NCBI GenBank assembly: GCA_002422085.1
Contig: DISZ01000004.1
Span: forward strand, 79,284 to 143,283
Source of the DNA: Rhodobacteraceae bacterium UBA6197
GTDB lineage: Bacteria > Pseudomonadota > Alphaproteobacteria > Rhodobacterales > Rhodobacteraceae
Length of the DNA: 64,000 nt
Direction of reading: 5' to 3'
The notes below the pieces were generated by a model, which worked only from the letters and a program-made list of their open reading frames with translations, had not been told where the DNA came from and ran no database searches. Shown piece after piece: positions 8,164 through 17,222 of the stretch. Numbering within the stretch: position 1 is the stretch's first letter; every line of letters starts with the position of its first letter. A program made the position numbers and the translations under genes.

Positions 8164-9306
8164 TTACTCCTTCGCCGACGGTCTGGCTTTGCTGAACCCC
8201 CAAGGGAACAGTGCGCGGACCAGCAACGGCGCCGCGATAAAGACGATGATAAGCGCCTGAATGATGCCGATCAGGTCAATCGAGACCCCCGCGTCCACCT
8301 GCATCTGCCGTCCGCCCGCCTCAAGCGCGCCGAACAAAAGCCCGGCCAACAGAACGCCCCAGGGGTGCGATCGGCCCAGAAGTGCCACCGCGATGGCGTC
8401 AAACCCGATCCCGGCCGAAAATCCGGGCGACGCACGCCCGAGAACGCCGCTCACCTGATTGGCCCCGGCAAGTCCGGCCAAGGCACCCGCCAGCCCCATC
8501 GCCAGAACGATAACAAGGCCCGCCCGCATCCCGGCATAGCGCGCGGCCTCGGGGTTTTCGCCGCTGGCGCGGAACTCGAAGCCCAGCCGCGTCTTGAACA
8601 GCAGCCAGTGGATGAAGATCACCGCCCCGATCATCAGAAACACGCCGGCGTGCAGCCGCAGGTTCGGGTCCAGCCATGTCAGAAGGCGCGGCAACTCTGC
8701 ACTTTCCAGCACCGATTTCGAGATCGGGTCGGAACGCCCCTCTCGCTGGATGAAGTCTAGCCGCAGCAGATAGTCCACAAGCCGGTAGGCGATCAGGTTG
8801 AGCATGATCGTCGAGATCACCTCGTGCGCGCCGGTCGCGGCGCGCAACCAACCGGCGATGGCGGCATAGAGGCCACCCGCCAGTGCGCCCACCAACAGGA
8901 CCAGCGGCACATGCACGATCATCGGCAACCCGGGCAGGCTGAACCCGGTGATGACGGCAGCCATGCCACCGATCAGAAGCTGCCCCTCGGCGCCGATATT
9001 GAACATGCCCGCTCGAAATCCGAGCGCGATGCCAAGCCCGGCCAAGGTCAGCGGAATGGCCGAGGTCAGTGTCTCCGAGATCGCATTGAAAGATCCGACC
9101 GACCCGCTGACAAGCGCCACATACGAACGCCCGACGGTGGCGAGGTCGACATTGGTGGCAAGCATGGCGACCGCGCCAAGCAACAGTGCCACCACCACGG
9201 CGAAGATCGGGACGACCACCAGGTCTTCCCATGCGGTGCGGTCGGGTGCGGCGCGGCGCAAAAGCGACTCGTACATCCCGTCCGTCTGCCTTTTATTCCC
9301 GCTCAT
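8164..9306 (-). CDS. Nucleoside/simple-sugar-type ABC transporter permease
   Basis: Second permease of the BMP-type importer (NupP/YufP-like), 380 residues. It has a long N-terminal cytoplasmic lead, a first helix at about residue 30-50, and the conserved phrase LAGLGIALGFRAGMFNIGAE (about 110-130). Its ATG at 9306 overlaps the ATPase stop by 4 nt; an alternative ATG lies ten codons inside (MYESLL). With the 6882-8159 product it would form the heterodimeric membrane channel. Confidence 0.88.
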   Translation of the reverse strand: MSGNKRQTDGMYESLLRRAAPDRTAWEDLVVVPIFAVVVALLLGAVAMLATNVDLATVGRSYVALVSGSVGSFNAISETLTSAIPLTLAGLGIALGFRAGMFNIGAEGQLLIGGMAAVITGFSLPGLPMIVHVPLVLLVGALAGGLYAAIAGWLRAATGAHEVISTIMLNLIAYRLVDYLLRLDFIQREGRSDPISKSVLESAELPRLLTWLDPNLRLHAGVFLMIGAVIFIHWLLFKTRLGFEFRASGENPEAARYAGMRAGLVIVLAMGLAGALAGLAGANQVSGVLGRASPGFSAGIGFDAIAVALLGRSHPWGVLLAGLLFGALEAGGRQMQVDAGVSIDLIGIIQALIIVFIAAPLLVRALFPWGFSKARPSAKE

Positions 9307-10823
9307 GCGGCCGCCCCTTCATATCTGCCCGCCATGGCCAGGCCGATGGTGGCTTTGTCCGCTGTCGCGCCGTCGAACTCGGCCACGATGCGGCCCTTGA
9401 ACATCACCAGAATCCGGTCTGACAGCGCCAGAATTTCGTCCAGTTCTGAAGACACGATCAGCACGCCGTCGCCCTCGTCGCGCGCTTGCGCGATGCGGCT
9501 GTGGATGTATTCGATCGATCCCACATCAAGGCCGCGCGTCGGCTGCGATGCGATCAGAAACTCGGTGTCGCGGAACATTTCTCGCGCCACGATCACCTTT
9601 TGCTGGTTGCCACCTGACAGCGTGCTGACCGCGTCAAACACCGAGGTCGTGCGCACATCGAAATCTACCACGGCATGGGCCGCCGCCTTGTTCACGACAT
9701 CCCACCGCATGGTCGGTCCTGTCGAAAACCGATCATCATAATAGCTGTCGAGAACCATGTTTTCCGCAATCGAGAAGGCAGGGATCAACCCGGTGCGCTG
9801 CCGGTCTTCGGGAATGTGGGCAAAGCCCATGCGGTGCCGTTCGCGCGCGCTGGCGCGTGTTATGTCCTTGCCCTTGAAAGAAACTGTCCCGCCGGCGACG
9901 CGGGTCAGCCCGGTCAGCGCCTCGACCAGCGCGGATTGACCATTGCCCTGAACGCCGGCGATGCCGACGATTTCGCCGCTGCGGACCATCAGGCTGATGT
10001 CATCCACCGCAACATCGTCGTTATTGTTCAGCACCGTGAGATCCGCCACCTCAAGCAGCGGTTCACCCGGCGGGTTGGGGTTCCTCTTGACATCGAAACT
10101 GACCGGGCGACCGACCATCAGTTCGGCCAGATCAGCCTCGGAGATGGCGTCTGGATGGTCGGCATGGCCGACGATTTCACCACGCCGCAAAACGGCGATA
10201 TGATCAGAGATTTCACGGATCTCGCCCAGCTTGTGGGTGATGAAGACGATGGCCTTGCCGCTGTCGCGCAGGCTTCTGACGATCGCGAAGAACTCGACGA
10301 CCTCTTGCGGGGTCAGCACGGCCGTCGGTTCGTCGAAAATAACCAGATCGGCGGACCGAAACAGCACCTTGATGATCTCGACACGCTGCTGAACGCCAAC
10401 GGGCAGGGTTTCGATCAGGGCGTCAGGATCAACTTCCAACCCGTAGGCGTCGTTGATCTCGCGCACTTGCGCGCGCGCTTGAACCAGATCGAGATGATCA
10501 AGCGGACCGGTCGGCTCGACGCCCAGCACGACATTCTCGGCCACGGTGAACACGGGGATCAGCATGAAATGCTGGTGGACCATGCCGATGCCGGCGCGGA
10601 TCGCTTCACCAGGCCCGGCAAAGCTGACCGGATTTCCGTCGATCAGGATCTGGCCCTCGGTCGCGGCGTAAAGCCCGCAGAGCACGTTCATCAACGTGGA
10701 TTTGCCCGCGCCATTTTCGCCCAGAAGCCCCAGCACCTCGCCGGCGCGGATTTGCAGGTTTACATTGTTTACGGCCGTAAAGCTGCCGAACCGCTTGGTG
10801 ATACCGCGTAGCTCAACGTTCAT
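9303..10823 (-). CDS. Nucleoside/simple-sugar-type ABC transporter ATP-binding protein
   Basis: Double-cassette ATPase of 506 residues (NupO/YufO/RbsA-like). The first cassette has Walker A GENGAGKST and a degenerate signature LPVGVQQRVEI. The second has GVQGNGQSA in the Walker A position, the signature LSGGNQQKVIVARE, and TRGLDVGS after Walker B. A second cassette with a degenerate P-loop is normal for this family. I chose ATG 10823 (MNVELRGITKRFG), which is preceded by GGGAG on the minus strand; twelve more codons are open upstream. It powers the two downstream permeases. Confidence 0.92.
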   Translation of the reverse strand: MNVELRGITKRFGSFTAVNNVNLQIRAGEVLGLLGENGAGKSTLMNVLCGLYAATEGQILIDGNPVSFAGPGEAIRAGIGMVHQHFMLIPVFTVAENVVLGVEPTGPLDHLDLVQARAQVREINDAYGLEVDPDALIETLPVGVQQRVEIIKVLFRSADLVIFDEPTAVLTPQEVVEFFAIVRSLRDSGKAIVFITHKLGEIREISDHIAVLRRGEIVGHADHPDAISEADLAELMVGRPVSFDVKRNPNPPGEPLLEVADLTVLNNNDDVAVDDISLMVRSGEIVGIAGVQGNGQSALVEALTGLTRVAGGTVSFKGKDITRASARERHRMGFAHIPEDRQRTGLIPAFSIAENMVLDSYYDDRFSTGPTMRWDVVNKAAAHAVVDFDVRTTSVFDAVSTLSGGNQQKVIVAREMFRDTEFLIASQPTRGLDVGSIEYIHSRIAQARDEGDGVLIVSSELDEILALSDRILVMFKGRIVAEFDGATADKATIGLAMAGRYEGAAA

Positions 10824-10849
10824 CGACGCTCTCCCGCTGATGAAAATGC

Positions 10850-10871
10850 CGCCCCGCAAGAATACGGGGCG
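10850..10871 (-). terminator. Intercistronic stem-loop after the BMP-protein gene
   Basis: CGCCCCG / CGGGGCG, a 7-bp perfect stem with an 8-nt loop, lies between the binding-protein stop (10887) and the ATPase start (10823). There is no U-run, so it is more likely a partial terminator or RNA-stabilising hairpin that keeps binding-protein levels above those of the membrane parts. Inferred role. Confidence 0.5.
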
Positions 10872-10886
10872 ACATGATGGCTTGAC

Positions 10887-11909
10887 TTATTCGCCGACGT
10901 TGATCGAGCCGTCGATGATGCCTGCGCGAACAGCCGCCAGCTTGGTCGACAACTCGGCCGGGACGCGCTCTGCCATGTCATGGAACGGTGCGAGGTCCAC
11001 GCCGCCATTGTCCAAGGTGCCAACCAGAACGCCGCCTTCAAACGAGCCGTTCATTGCCCGCGCGATCACTTCGGAGACAGTGGCGTCCATGCGCTTGGTC
11101 ACGGACGTCAGGTAGACATGGCTGTTGTTCGGGTCGGTCAGGTAGAGATCGGCGTCCACCCCGACGAGCATGAGCTTGTCGGCCCCCAATTCGTTCGCCA
11201 GCGACGCCGAACCCAGACCGACCGGACCGGCCACCGGCATGACGATATCGGCGCCCTCGTCATAGAGGTTCTGGGCAAAGGCCCGACCGTCGTCGAGGGA
11301 ATTGAAGTTATTGGTGAACAGCCCTTCGCGCGTCTCCGGGTTCCAGCCCAGAACGGTGACCTCGGTTCCATTTTGTGCGTTGTAGTACATCGCGCCCCGA
11401 TAGAAGCCGTCCATGAAGATCGTCACCGGAGGGATGTTGATACCGCCGAAGGTTCCCAAAACGCCCGTCTTCGTTACGCCCGCCGCCACATAGCCGGCAA
11501 GAAACGCGGCTTCGTCGGTGGCATAGACCTGCCCCAGAATGTTCGGGATTACCGGATCATAGGCATAGTCAACGATGGAAAACGCCTGATCGGGGTTGGC
11601 GGCGGCGGCCTCTTTCGTGGCATCGCCCAACAGGAAACCCACGGTGATAATGATGTCGCAATCACCGTTCACAAGCGAATTGATGTTCGCCACATAGTCT
11701 GTTTCGGCCTGCGACTCGAGGAAGCGCCCCTCGACGCCCAAGCTCTCTTGTGCATCCAGAACGCCTTGCCAAGCCGTCTGGTTGAAACTGTTGTCGTCGA
11801 TGCCGCCGGTATCGGTGACCTGGCAGGCGGTGAATGCCGACGCGTCGCTGCCCGCAATGAGTGCGGCAGCCAAGAATGTCGGAGCAAGCGTCTTTCTGAA
11901 GCTGAACAT
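10887..11909 (-). CDS. BMP-family ABC transporter substrate-binding protein
   Basis: Periplasmic binding protein of 340 residues, of the BMP/PnrA-like (basic membrane protein, nucleoside-binding) family. A signal peptide is visible (MFSFRKTLAPTFLAAALIAG, then SDASA). The mature start CQVTDTGGIDDNSFNQTAW is the hallmark of the family: aspartate and asparagine in the DTGGIDDxSFNQ loop contact the base or ribose. No lipobox is present. The frame is open far upstream, but the ATG at 11909 with AGAGGGA before it fits the signal peptide. First gene of the four-gene importer operon. Confidence 0.92.
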   Translation of the reverse strand: MFSFRKTLAPTFLAAALIAGSDASAFTACQVTDTGGIDDNSFNQTAWQGVLDAQESLGVEGRFLESQAETDYVANINSLVNGDCDIIITVGFLLGDATKEAAAANPDQAFSIVDYAYDPVIPNILGQVYATDEAAFLAGYVAAGVTKTGVLGTFGGINIPPVTIFMDGFYRGAMYYNAQNGTEVTVLGWNPETREGLFTNNFNSLDDGRAFAQNLYDEGADIVMPVAGPVGLGSASLANELGADKLMLVGVDADLYLTDPNNSHVYLTSVTKRMDATVSEVIARAMNGSFEGGVLVGTLDNGGVDLAPFHDMAERVPAELSTKLAAVRAGIIDGSINVGE

Positions 11910-12702
11910 ACGATTTCCCTCTCTGTTCGCATCGGACCTGGATATTGGGTCTAGGTATCGCGTCACACAGCAAAATCTTGCCGTAAAAAGGACGATATTC
12001 ACCAAGACCTGATTGCTCAGGCTATACTGAACAATATGATATTGCACTTGATCCACATCAATTCGGACGATTGACAGAGCCTGCTTGACGCCAAGGAACT
12101 TGCCGGGGCCGGTTGCGGTCAGGGGGCCGTATCGCGACAGATTGGCCTTGTCCGGACACTCGGCCGGGGGCCCGGCGTCACCGCCGCAGCACGATCGCGA
12201 TGGAACCTGCGCGACGTGCCGCTGGACGAAGAGACAGTCGATGCCCCGGACGACGCCCGCCCGGCACCGGCGTTTTGACAACATGACTGCAGCACCGTTG
12301 GCCGCATTTCCCGTGGGGGAACCAGATGCCAATCAGGGCGCATCGGACGCTTGAGCCATTCGAAAGCTCTGCGCCCCGGCGCGCGTGCCCGAATCGGAAC
12401 CGGCGCTTTGCAAAACCGGACCCGCGGATCCTCGTCATGAACGGGGTACGATCCGGCACAGGTCCATCGCCAGATCCGTGTCACTTTCCGCAATGGCGAC
12501 ACTGCGCTTGGCATCTCCCTCCCCTCTGCCGTAGACTAAATCCGGTAGGGGTTTGGGGAAATACGGCCTCAGCCCGATTTATGCACGAATCCGCCCAAGG
12601 CCAAATATTCAAGAGCAGCCAATTGGTGATGATGCTGTCGTCAGAACGGAGCCTTGTCACAGTCTGATTGCCGGACCCATTGTAGATTTTGAGAGGCCCC
12701 AT
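11910..12702. other. Divergent intergenic region, no gene seen
   Basis: This 790-bp stretch separates the leftward nucleoside-transporter operon from the rightward HExxH protein gene. The part at 11940-12060 is AT-richer than its surroundings and is the likely promoter zone for the importer operon. Open frames in 12085-12520 show no recognisable protein signature. Confidence 0.4.
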
Positions 12703-14760
12703 ATGACACGATTTTTCCCCCTGGCTGCGATGTTTTCCATCGCGTCGCTTGCGCTGACCTCGCAGCCTGCGCAGGCAGAATGGGCCAACAACCGTTGGGT
12801 TTTGAACACGGAAATATCCTTTGTGAATTGCTATGACTTTTGCTCGAAAGAGCAAGTCGCCGACAATGCGGCCCGCCACCCCTTGGTGGAGAAGATGGCA
12901 GCCAGAGTGAAGCCAGAGCTGGATGCGATCAGCGAATGGATGTCCTCGATGTCTTTTGCACAGGCCGCCCTGCCGACAACTCCGGGGGAGTTCTTCGTCT
13001 TTCCTTTGCGCGGCATGAGTGACGAAAACCGGGAACTGTTAAGCGATTCCGTGGCGTCGTTCACCCCGAACGCAGGCATGGAACTGAGCGATAGCGCCTT
13101 TATTGCGCCCTTGGCCGCAAACGGCACCTATAGCCGCACGCAAGAAATAGAAAACAGCACGACCCTTGCACATGAAATATATCACGGGGTTCAGGCAACC
13201 TTGCGCAAGCCCGACCCCGATCCAACCTGGTTTTCCGAGAGCATGCCAGAGGCCGTGGGCCGAGCCTGGGCCTTCAAGCGTCACGGCCTGCTGGAATTCA
13301 ACCCACAAAACTACGAAGAACCCCTGCATGAACCCGGCAACCCGTATTATCGCGACCACTTTTTCTATATGCTGGGGCAAGATTTGAACGCGAAACCAAA
13401 TGTCGCCTATTTCGTCGATCTGGAAAAAGAGACAGGCCGTGATGGCACCGGCGGCCTGATCTGGATCGACAATTTTCTGGCATCAAAAAAGAAGACGTCA
13501 TTGGCGGCCTATTACCCGCAGTTCATCGCCAGACACGCCGCCAGCGCCAAGAGCTTTGGTGAGAACGCCGACGCAAGATCCAAAGCCAAACAATATTCTC
13601 CTCAGACCAGAATTGCCGCCGGTGAAACGGGCGCGGTCGCGCGCGACTCTGATCCTCGCTCGATCGCCAAAGTGGCCGCGATCTATACCGAATCCGGGCC
13701 AGAATTTACGGGTGACTGGGGCAACGTGGATGAGGACCAAAGGATCTATGTGAACCTGCTGAGCATTTACAAAGCCGACCGCCCGGATGACGCGCGACTG
13801 ATCGTCGGGCCGAAGGTCATTGAACCCGGTGCAAGGCATATGGCTTCGGTTTACGCCATGACGGGCAAGACAACGAAACCGATGGTTGTCCGCGTAAGTA
13901 ACGTCGCAAAAACGGCACAAGAAAGCGCCCGGCAGGCAGTGACGCTGGAATTGCAGACACAGCAGGTGACGTTCGGTCTGCCTGCCTGTCTGCAAGCGGG
14001 CAAGACCGCGCAAATCACGATCGCGGGGCCATTGACGGCGGAAGAAAACGCCAAGATGTTTGCCGAAGGACCTTCGCGGCTGCGCGCTTCGGCAGGAAAA
14101 ATCGACAGCAGTTTCACGTTCACTGCGCCGGGCACGGCTCAAAAGGTGACGATCAGCCTGTCATTGACGGATCCCATGGGCAAAAGCCATCGCGTCAACT
14201 TGCCGTCCATCGACATCACCTCTGGCGGCTGCATGGTCAGGATGACAGCGGGAGACAATGACATAACCTATGTGCCCGACGGCGATTACAGCGAAGCCAA
14301 CGTTCGCCGGGAAGGCGTGGCGGTGTATCTGAAAGAAAACGATATCGCGCTTTATCGAGGGGGTTGGCAAAACATTCCCGCACAGGGCAAAGCGATGATG
14401 GTCGGCATGATGAGCAAGACGATGATGGTGGATGTCCCGTCGTTTTTCGATGACGGCCACCCGGAGAAAGGCACCATGGAAGCATGGAAAACGCATCGCA
14501 TGCCGAAAATAATTGCGGAACGATTCGCCTGGCACAATTTACGCAACGCCAAGGGGCCGAATGGCAGCCCGCCGATACGGAAATCCGCCCCTTGCCCCAA
14601 CGGTGGAAGCGGCTGTTCCGCGACCACAATTGTGGCCGAAGGAAATACGGTTTCAATTACCTTCGACGACGCTCAGCGCGCTCTTCAAGTGTCTCAGAAT
14701 GGCACCTTGGTGACTTTCGGATACGATGGGTATGAGGTTCGGCGCCCTCCCGGCTGGTAG
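12703..14760 (+). CDS. Large secreted protein with HExxH zinc-peptidase motif
   Basis: Predicted exported protein of 685 residues. A signal peptide is evident (MTRFFPLAAMFSIASLALTS, cleavage after QPAQA at about 25). At residues 157-161 it has HEIYH inside TTLAHEIYHGVQ, and 18 residues later WFSESMPEA (E179/E183), which could supply the third zinc ligand of a gluzincin-type metallopeptidase. The C-terminal 350 residues look beta-rich, possibly Ig-like domains (KVTISLSLTDPMG), and end in a cysteine-containing segment. I start at ATG 12703 (GAGAGG upstream) because the signal peptide begins there; fifty more codons are open upstream. It stands alone. Peptidase activity is inferred from the motif only; I do not recognise the whole protein. 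Confidence 0.72.
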   Translation: MTRFFPLAAMFSIASLALTSQPAQAEWANNRWVLNTEISFVNCYDFCSKEQVADNAARHPLVEKMAARVKPELDAISEWMSSMSFAQAALPTTPGEFFVFPLRGMSDENRELLSDSVASFTPNAGMELSDSAFIAPLAANGTYSRTQEIENSTTLAHEIYHGVQATLRKPDPDPTWFSESMPEAVGRAWAFKRHGLLEFNPQNYEEPLHEPGNPYYRDHFFYMLGQDLNAKPNVAYFVDLEKETGRDGTGGLIWIDNFLASKKKTSLAAYYPQFIARHAASAKSFGENADARSKAKQYSPQTRIAAGETGAVARDSDPRSIAKVAAIYTESGPEFTGDWGNVDEDQRIYVNLLSIYKADRPDDARLIVGPKVIEPGARHMASVYAMTGKTTKPMVVRVSNVAKTAQESARQAVTLELQTQQVTFGLPACLQAGKTAQITIAGPLTAEENAKMFAEGPSRLRASAGKIDSSFTFTAPGTAQKVTISLSLTDPMGKSHRVNLPSIDITSGGCMVRMTAGDNDITYVPDGDYSEANVRREGVAVYLKENDIALYRGGWQNIPAQGKAMMVGMMSKTMMVDVPSFFDDGHPEKGTMEAWKTHRMPKIIAERFAWHNLRNAKGPNGSPPIRKSAPCPNGGSGCSATTIVAEGNTVSITFDDAQRALQVSQNGTLVTFGYDGYEVRRPPGW

Positions 14761-15082
14761 GCGCAACAATCGTCTTCGCCGCAAGTGTGACCTGTTCAAG
14801 TCGGTCGAGCCGTCCAAGCGCGCGCCAGTTGCCCCGACGGAACCGTTTGCCGGGCCGCATCAGTTTCCTTGTTCGCAATGCGGCAGGTCGGCATTGGGCC
14901 GCTTGGCGCACGACCGACCTGCTCTTTTTCGTTGTTCCGGAATCCTTGAAAGAAACCGATCGCGTGGTTCCGGCTTACTGCCGAGCCGCTGAATTGACGA
15001 TCGCCGCTGTCCGGGCGGTGCCGAACAGGCGCTGCATCGGGATCATTCCGGATCCTTGCGATCATGGTGGTCGTGCTTGCGA
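14761..15082. other. Intergenic region, no gene seen
   Basis: This 322-bp stretch between convergent genes (the HExxH protein and the class III aminotransferase) has no recognisable gene, RNA or terminator hairpin. Confidence 0.4.
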
Positions 15083-16450
15083 TCAGTTTCTCTGTTTTGT
15101 TTCATCATCCGCAATCTCCAGCACCTCGCCGAGAATTGACAGGCCGAGGAACATGTCATCTTCAGAGATGTTCAAAGGCGGGGTCAAACGGATTATGTTG
15201 TTGTAAAAGGAGAGATAAAGGCCCTTGTCCATCGCTGCCTTCATCATCGCTGCCATGGGGGCCGCAGCGTCGCCTTTTGCGCCAAAAGTTACCAGCGGTG
15301 CGCGGGTCTCGCGGTCACGGACAAGTTCAATGCCATTGAACATGCCAAGGCCACGGACATCTCCAATGCTCGGATGATCGTCCATCATCGCGCGCAATCT
15401 GGTGCGCATCGCGTCGCCCAGACGCGTGGCGTTTTCTAGCGCACGCTCGTCTTCCATGGCGCGGATTGCGGCTACACCGCTGGCGCAGGCAAGCGGGTGG
15501 CCTGCATAGGTCAACCCGCCGGGAAGCGCATTCTTGTTCAACCACTGGGCAATATCCGACGATACGCTCATCGTGCCCAGCGGCACATATCCCGAATTGA
15601 TGCCTTTGGCGGATGTCAGGATATCCGGTTGCACCCCCCAATGATCGACAGCGAACCATTTTCCGGTCCGCCCGTAGCCCGCCATGACTTCATCGGCGAT
15701 CAGCAGGATTCCATATTTCTCGCAGGTCTCCTTGATCGAGACCAGATAGCCGTCGGGCGGAACGATGATCCCGTTGGTGCCGGTCACCGGCTCCAGGATC
15801 ACGGCCGCTACCGTGTTTGGATCCTCGTACATCAGGAGCTCCTCCAGATGCGGGCCCCCACGACAAACCGGGCATTTCGAGACATCCTCGTGGCCAACAG
15901 GGCAGCGATAGCAATAAGGGTCGAACATGCGCACCACGCCCGGCATATCCGCGCGTGTCAGATGATGGCGCGGGTCTCCCGTGAGGCTGAGTGTGCCGCC
16001 CGTAGCCCCGTGATAGGACCGATAGCGCGCCACGATCTTGGACCGGCCAGTATAGTGCCGTGCAAGGCGGATCGCCGTTTCATTCGCCGCTGAACCGCCG
16101 GTCGTAAAGAAGGTTGAGGTCAGATTGCCTGGCGTGATCTCGGCCACAAGCGCCGCGAGTTCACTGCGCACGTCACAGCCCATTGCGGGGCCGATATAGC
16201 ATAGCCGGTCGGCCTGATCCTTGATCGCCTGCACGATCTTTGGGTGCTGGTGGCCCATGTTGGCGTTGACCAGCTGGCTCTGGAAATCCAGATAGCGCTT
16301 GCCATTGCTGTCCCAGAACCAAGAGCCTAGCGCGCCTGTGATGACAGGGGGGCGCACACCCTGCTTGGACCAGCTTTGCAAATACTGCGTGGCGTGAACC
16401 TGTGCCACCCAGTCGGGATCGTGAAGGGGAAACCTGTTGGATAGGGACAT
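15083..16450 (-). CDS. Class III (omega) aminotransferase
   Basis: PLP-dependent aminotransferase of 455 residues. Seen: FFTTGGSAANETAIRLARHY (cofactor phosphate region), SYHGATGGTLSLTGDPR, the aspartate motif LLIADEVMAGYGRTGKWF, and the Schiff-base lysine in LTSAKGINSGYVPLG. A cysteine cluster CYRCPVGHEDVSKCPVC at about residues 175-195 resembles a zinc-binding insert found in some family members. The ATG at 16450 has AGGAG upstream and begins 3 nt after the CMD gene's stop codon. Last gene of an amine-catabolism operon that also encodes a flavoprotein, aldehyde dehydrogenase, racemase-like protein and RidA. The amine donor is not predictable from sequence alone. Confidence 0.88.
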   Translation of the reverse strand: MSLSNRFPLHDPDWVAQVHATQYLQSWSKQGVRPPVITGALGSWFWDSNGKRYLDFQSQLVNANMGHQHPKIVQAIKDQADRLCYIGPAMGCDVRSELAALVAEITPGNLTSTFFTTGGSAANETAIRLARHYTGRSKIVARYRSYHGATGGTLSLTGDPRHHLTRADMPGVVRMFDPYCYRCPVGHEDVSKCPVCRGGPHLEELLMYEDPNTVAAVILEPVTGTNGIIVPPDGYLVSIKETCEKYGILLIADEVMAGYGRTGKWFAVDHWGVQPDILTSAKGINSGYVPLGTMSVSSDIAQWLNKNALPGGLTYAGHPLACASGVAAIRAMEDERALENATRLGDAMRTRLRAMMDDHPSIGDVRGLGMFNGIELVRDRETRAPLVTFGAKGDAAAPMAAMMKAAMDKGLYLSFYNNIIRLTPPLNISEDDMFLGLSILGEVLEIADDETKQRN

Positions 16451-16453
16451 TTG

Positions 16454-16834
16454 TCAAAGCTCTCCTGCTTCGGTTAGCACCTTGCGGGCGACGCGAAAAC
16501 ATTCCAGCGCCTGTGGCACGCCGCAATAGATGCCGATCACATGAACGATGGCGCGGATTTCTTGCTTGCTGACACCGTTATTCAACGCGCCTTTGCAATG
16601 GATTTCCCATTCGTGCATCTTGCCCAGCGCGCCGATCATGGTGAGGTTCATCATGCTGCGTGTCTTGGGATCAATGGTTTCATCGCCCCAGCCGAAGCCC
16701 CAGCACCAAGCCGTCATCGCCTCTTGGAAGGGTCGGGTGAAGTCGTCGGCGGCCGCGAGGTTTTTTTCGACATACTCGGCGCCCAGCGTTGCTTTGCGCT
16801 GCTCGAGACCAGTCTTGAACAAGGTGTCGTCCAT
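16454..16834 (-). CDS. Carboxymuconolactone decarboxylase-family protein
   Basis: All-helical protein of 126 residues (MDDTLFKTGLEQRKATLG start). The core WGDETIDPKTRSMMNLTMIG, then HEWEIHCKGALNNGVSKQEI and HVIGIYCGVPQALECF, matches the CMD/AhpD-like fold of gamma-carboxymuconolactone decarboxylase homologues. The family includes decarboxylases and peroxidase-like proteins, so the reaction here is open. ATG 16834 was chosen because AAGGAAAA precedes it and the family begins there; a frame extends to 16888. Sits between RidA and the aminotransferase. Confidence 0.85.
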   Translation of the reverse strand: MDDTLFKTGLEQRKATLGAEYVEKNLAAADDFTRPFQEAMTAWCWGFGWGDETIDPKTRSMMNLTMIGALGKMHEWEIHCKGALNNGVSKQEIRAIVHVIGIYCGVPQALECFRVARKVLTEAGEL

Positions 16835-16847
16835 GGGGTTTTCCTTT

Positions 16848-17222
16848 TCAGCCGCAGATGGCGACGAATTCGATTTCGACGCGCGCATCCATCGGCAGGC
16901 GCGCCACCTGAACGGTGCTGCGTGCCGGTTTGTGCCCGCCCATTTCTTCGGCGTAGATCGCGTTGAGTGCTGCGTATTCGTTCAGATCGGCCACGAAGAC
17001 GGTCGTCTTGACCACGGAGCGCAGGTCCAGCCGCCGCGTCGCCAGAATGTTGCGGACATTCACGAAGATCTGCCGCGTTTGTTGCTCTATGCCCCCCGGC
17101 ACGATCCGGCCGTTCTGACCGACCGGCATCTGCCCGGCGGTAAACAGAAATCCGTTCGCCTCGACCGCGACCGAATAGGGGCCGATCGCGTCGGCGTTCT
17201 CAGGCACGATGATGGGCTTCAT
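16848..17222 (-). CDS. RidA family enamine/imine deaminase
   Basis: YjgF/YER057c/UK114 protein of 124 residues. RidA proteins hydrolyse reactive enamines and imines released by PLP enzymes and amine oxidases. The family signatures IGPYSVAVEANGFLFTAGQM and the active-site arginine in KPARSTVQVARLP are present, together with the terminal EIEFVAI. Its start lies inside the 3' end of the racemase gene (23-nt overlap). In this operon it would plausibly clear imine intermediates from the flavoprotein or aminotransferase; that is inference. Confidence 0.9.
   Translation of the reverse strand: MKPIIVPENADAIGPYSVAVEANGFLFTAGQMPVGQNGRIVPGGIEQQTRQIFVNVRNILATRRLDLRSVVKTTVFVADLNEYAALNAIYAEEMGGHKPARSTVQVARLPMDARVEIEFVAICG

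Noticed and set aside
11910..12332. N-terminal extension of the BMP binding protein
   Set aside because: The signal peptide and ribosome site place the start at 11909; the extension crosses the promoter region.
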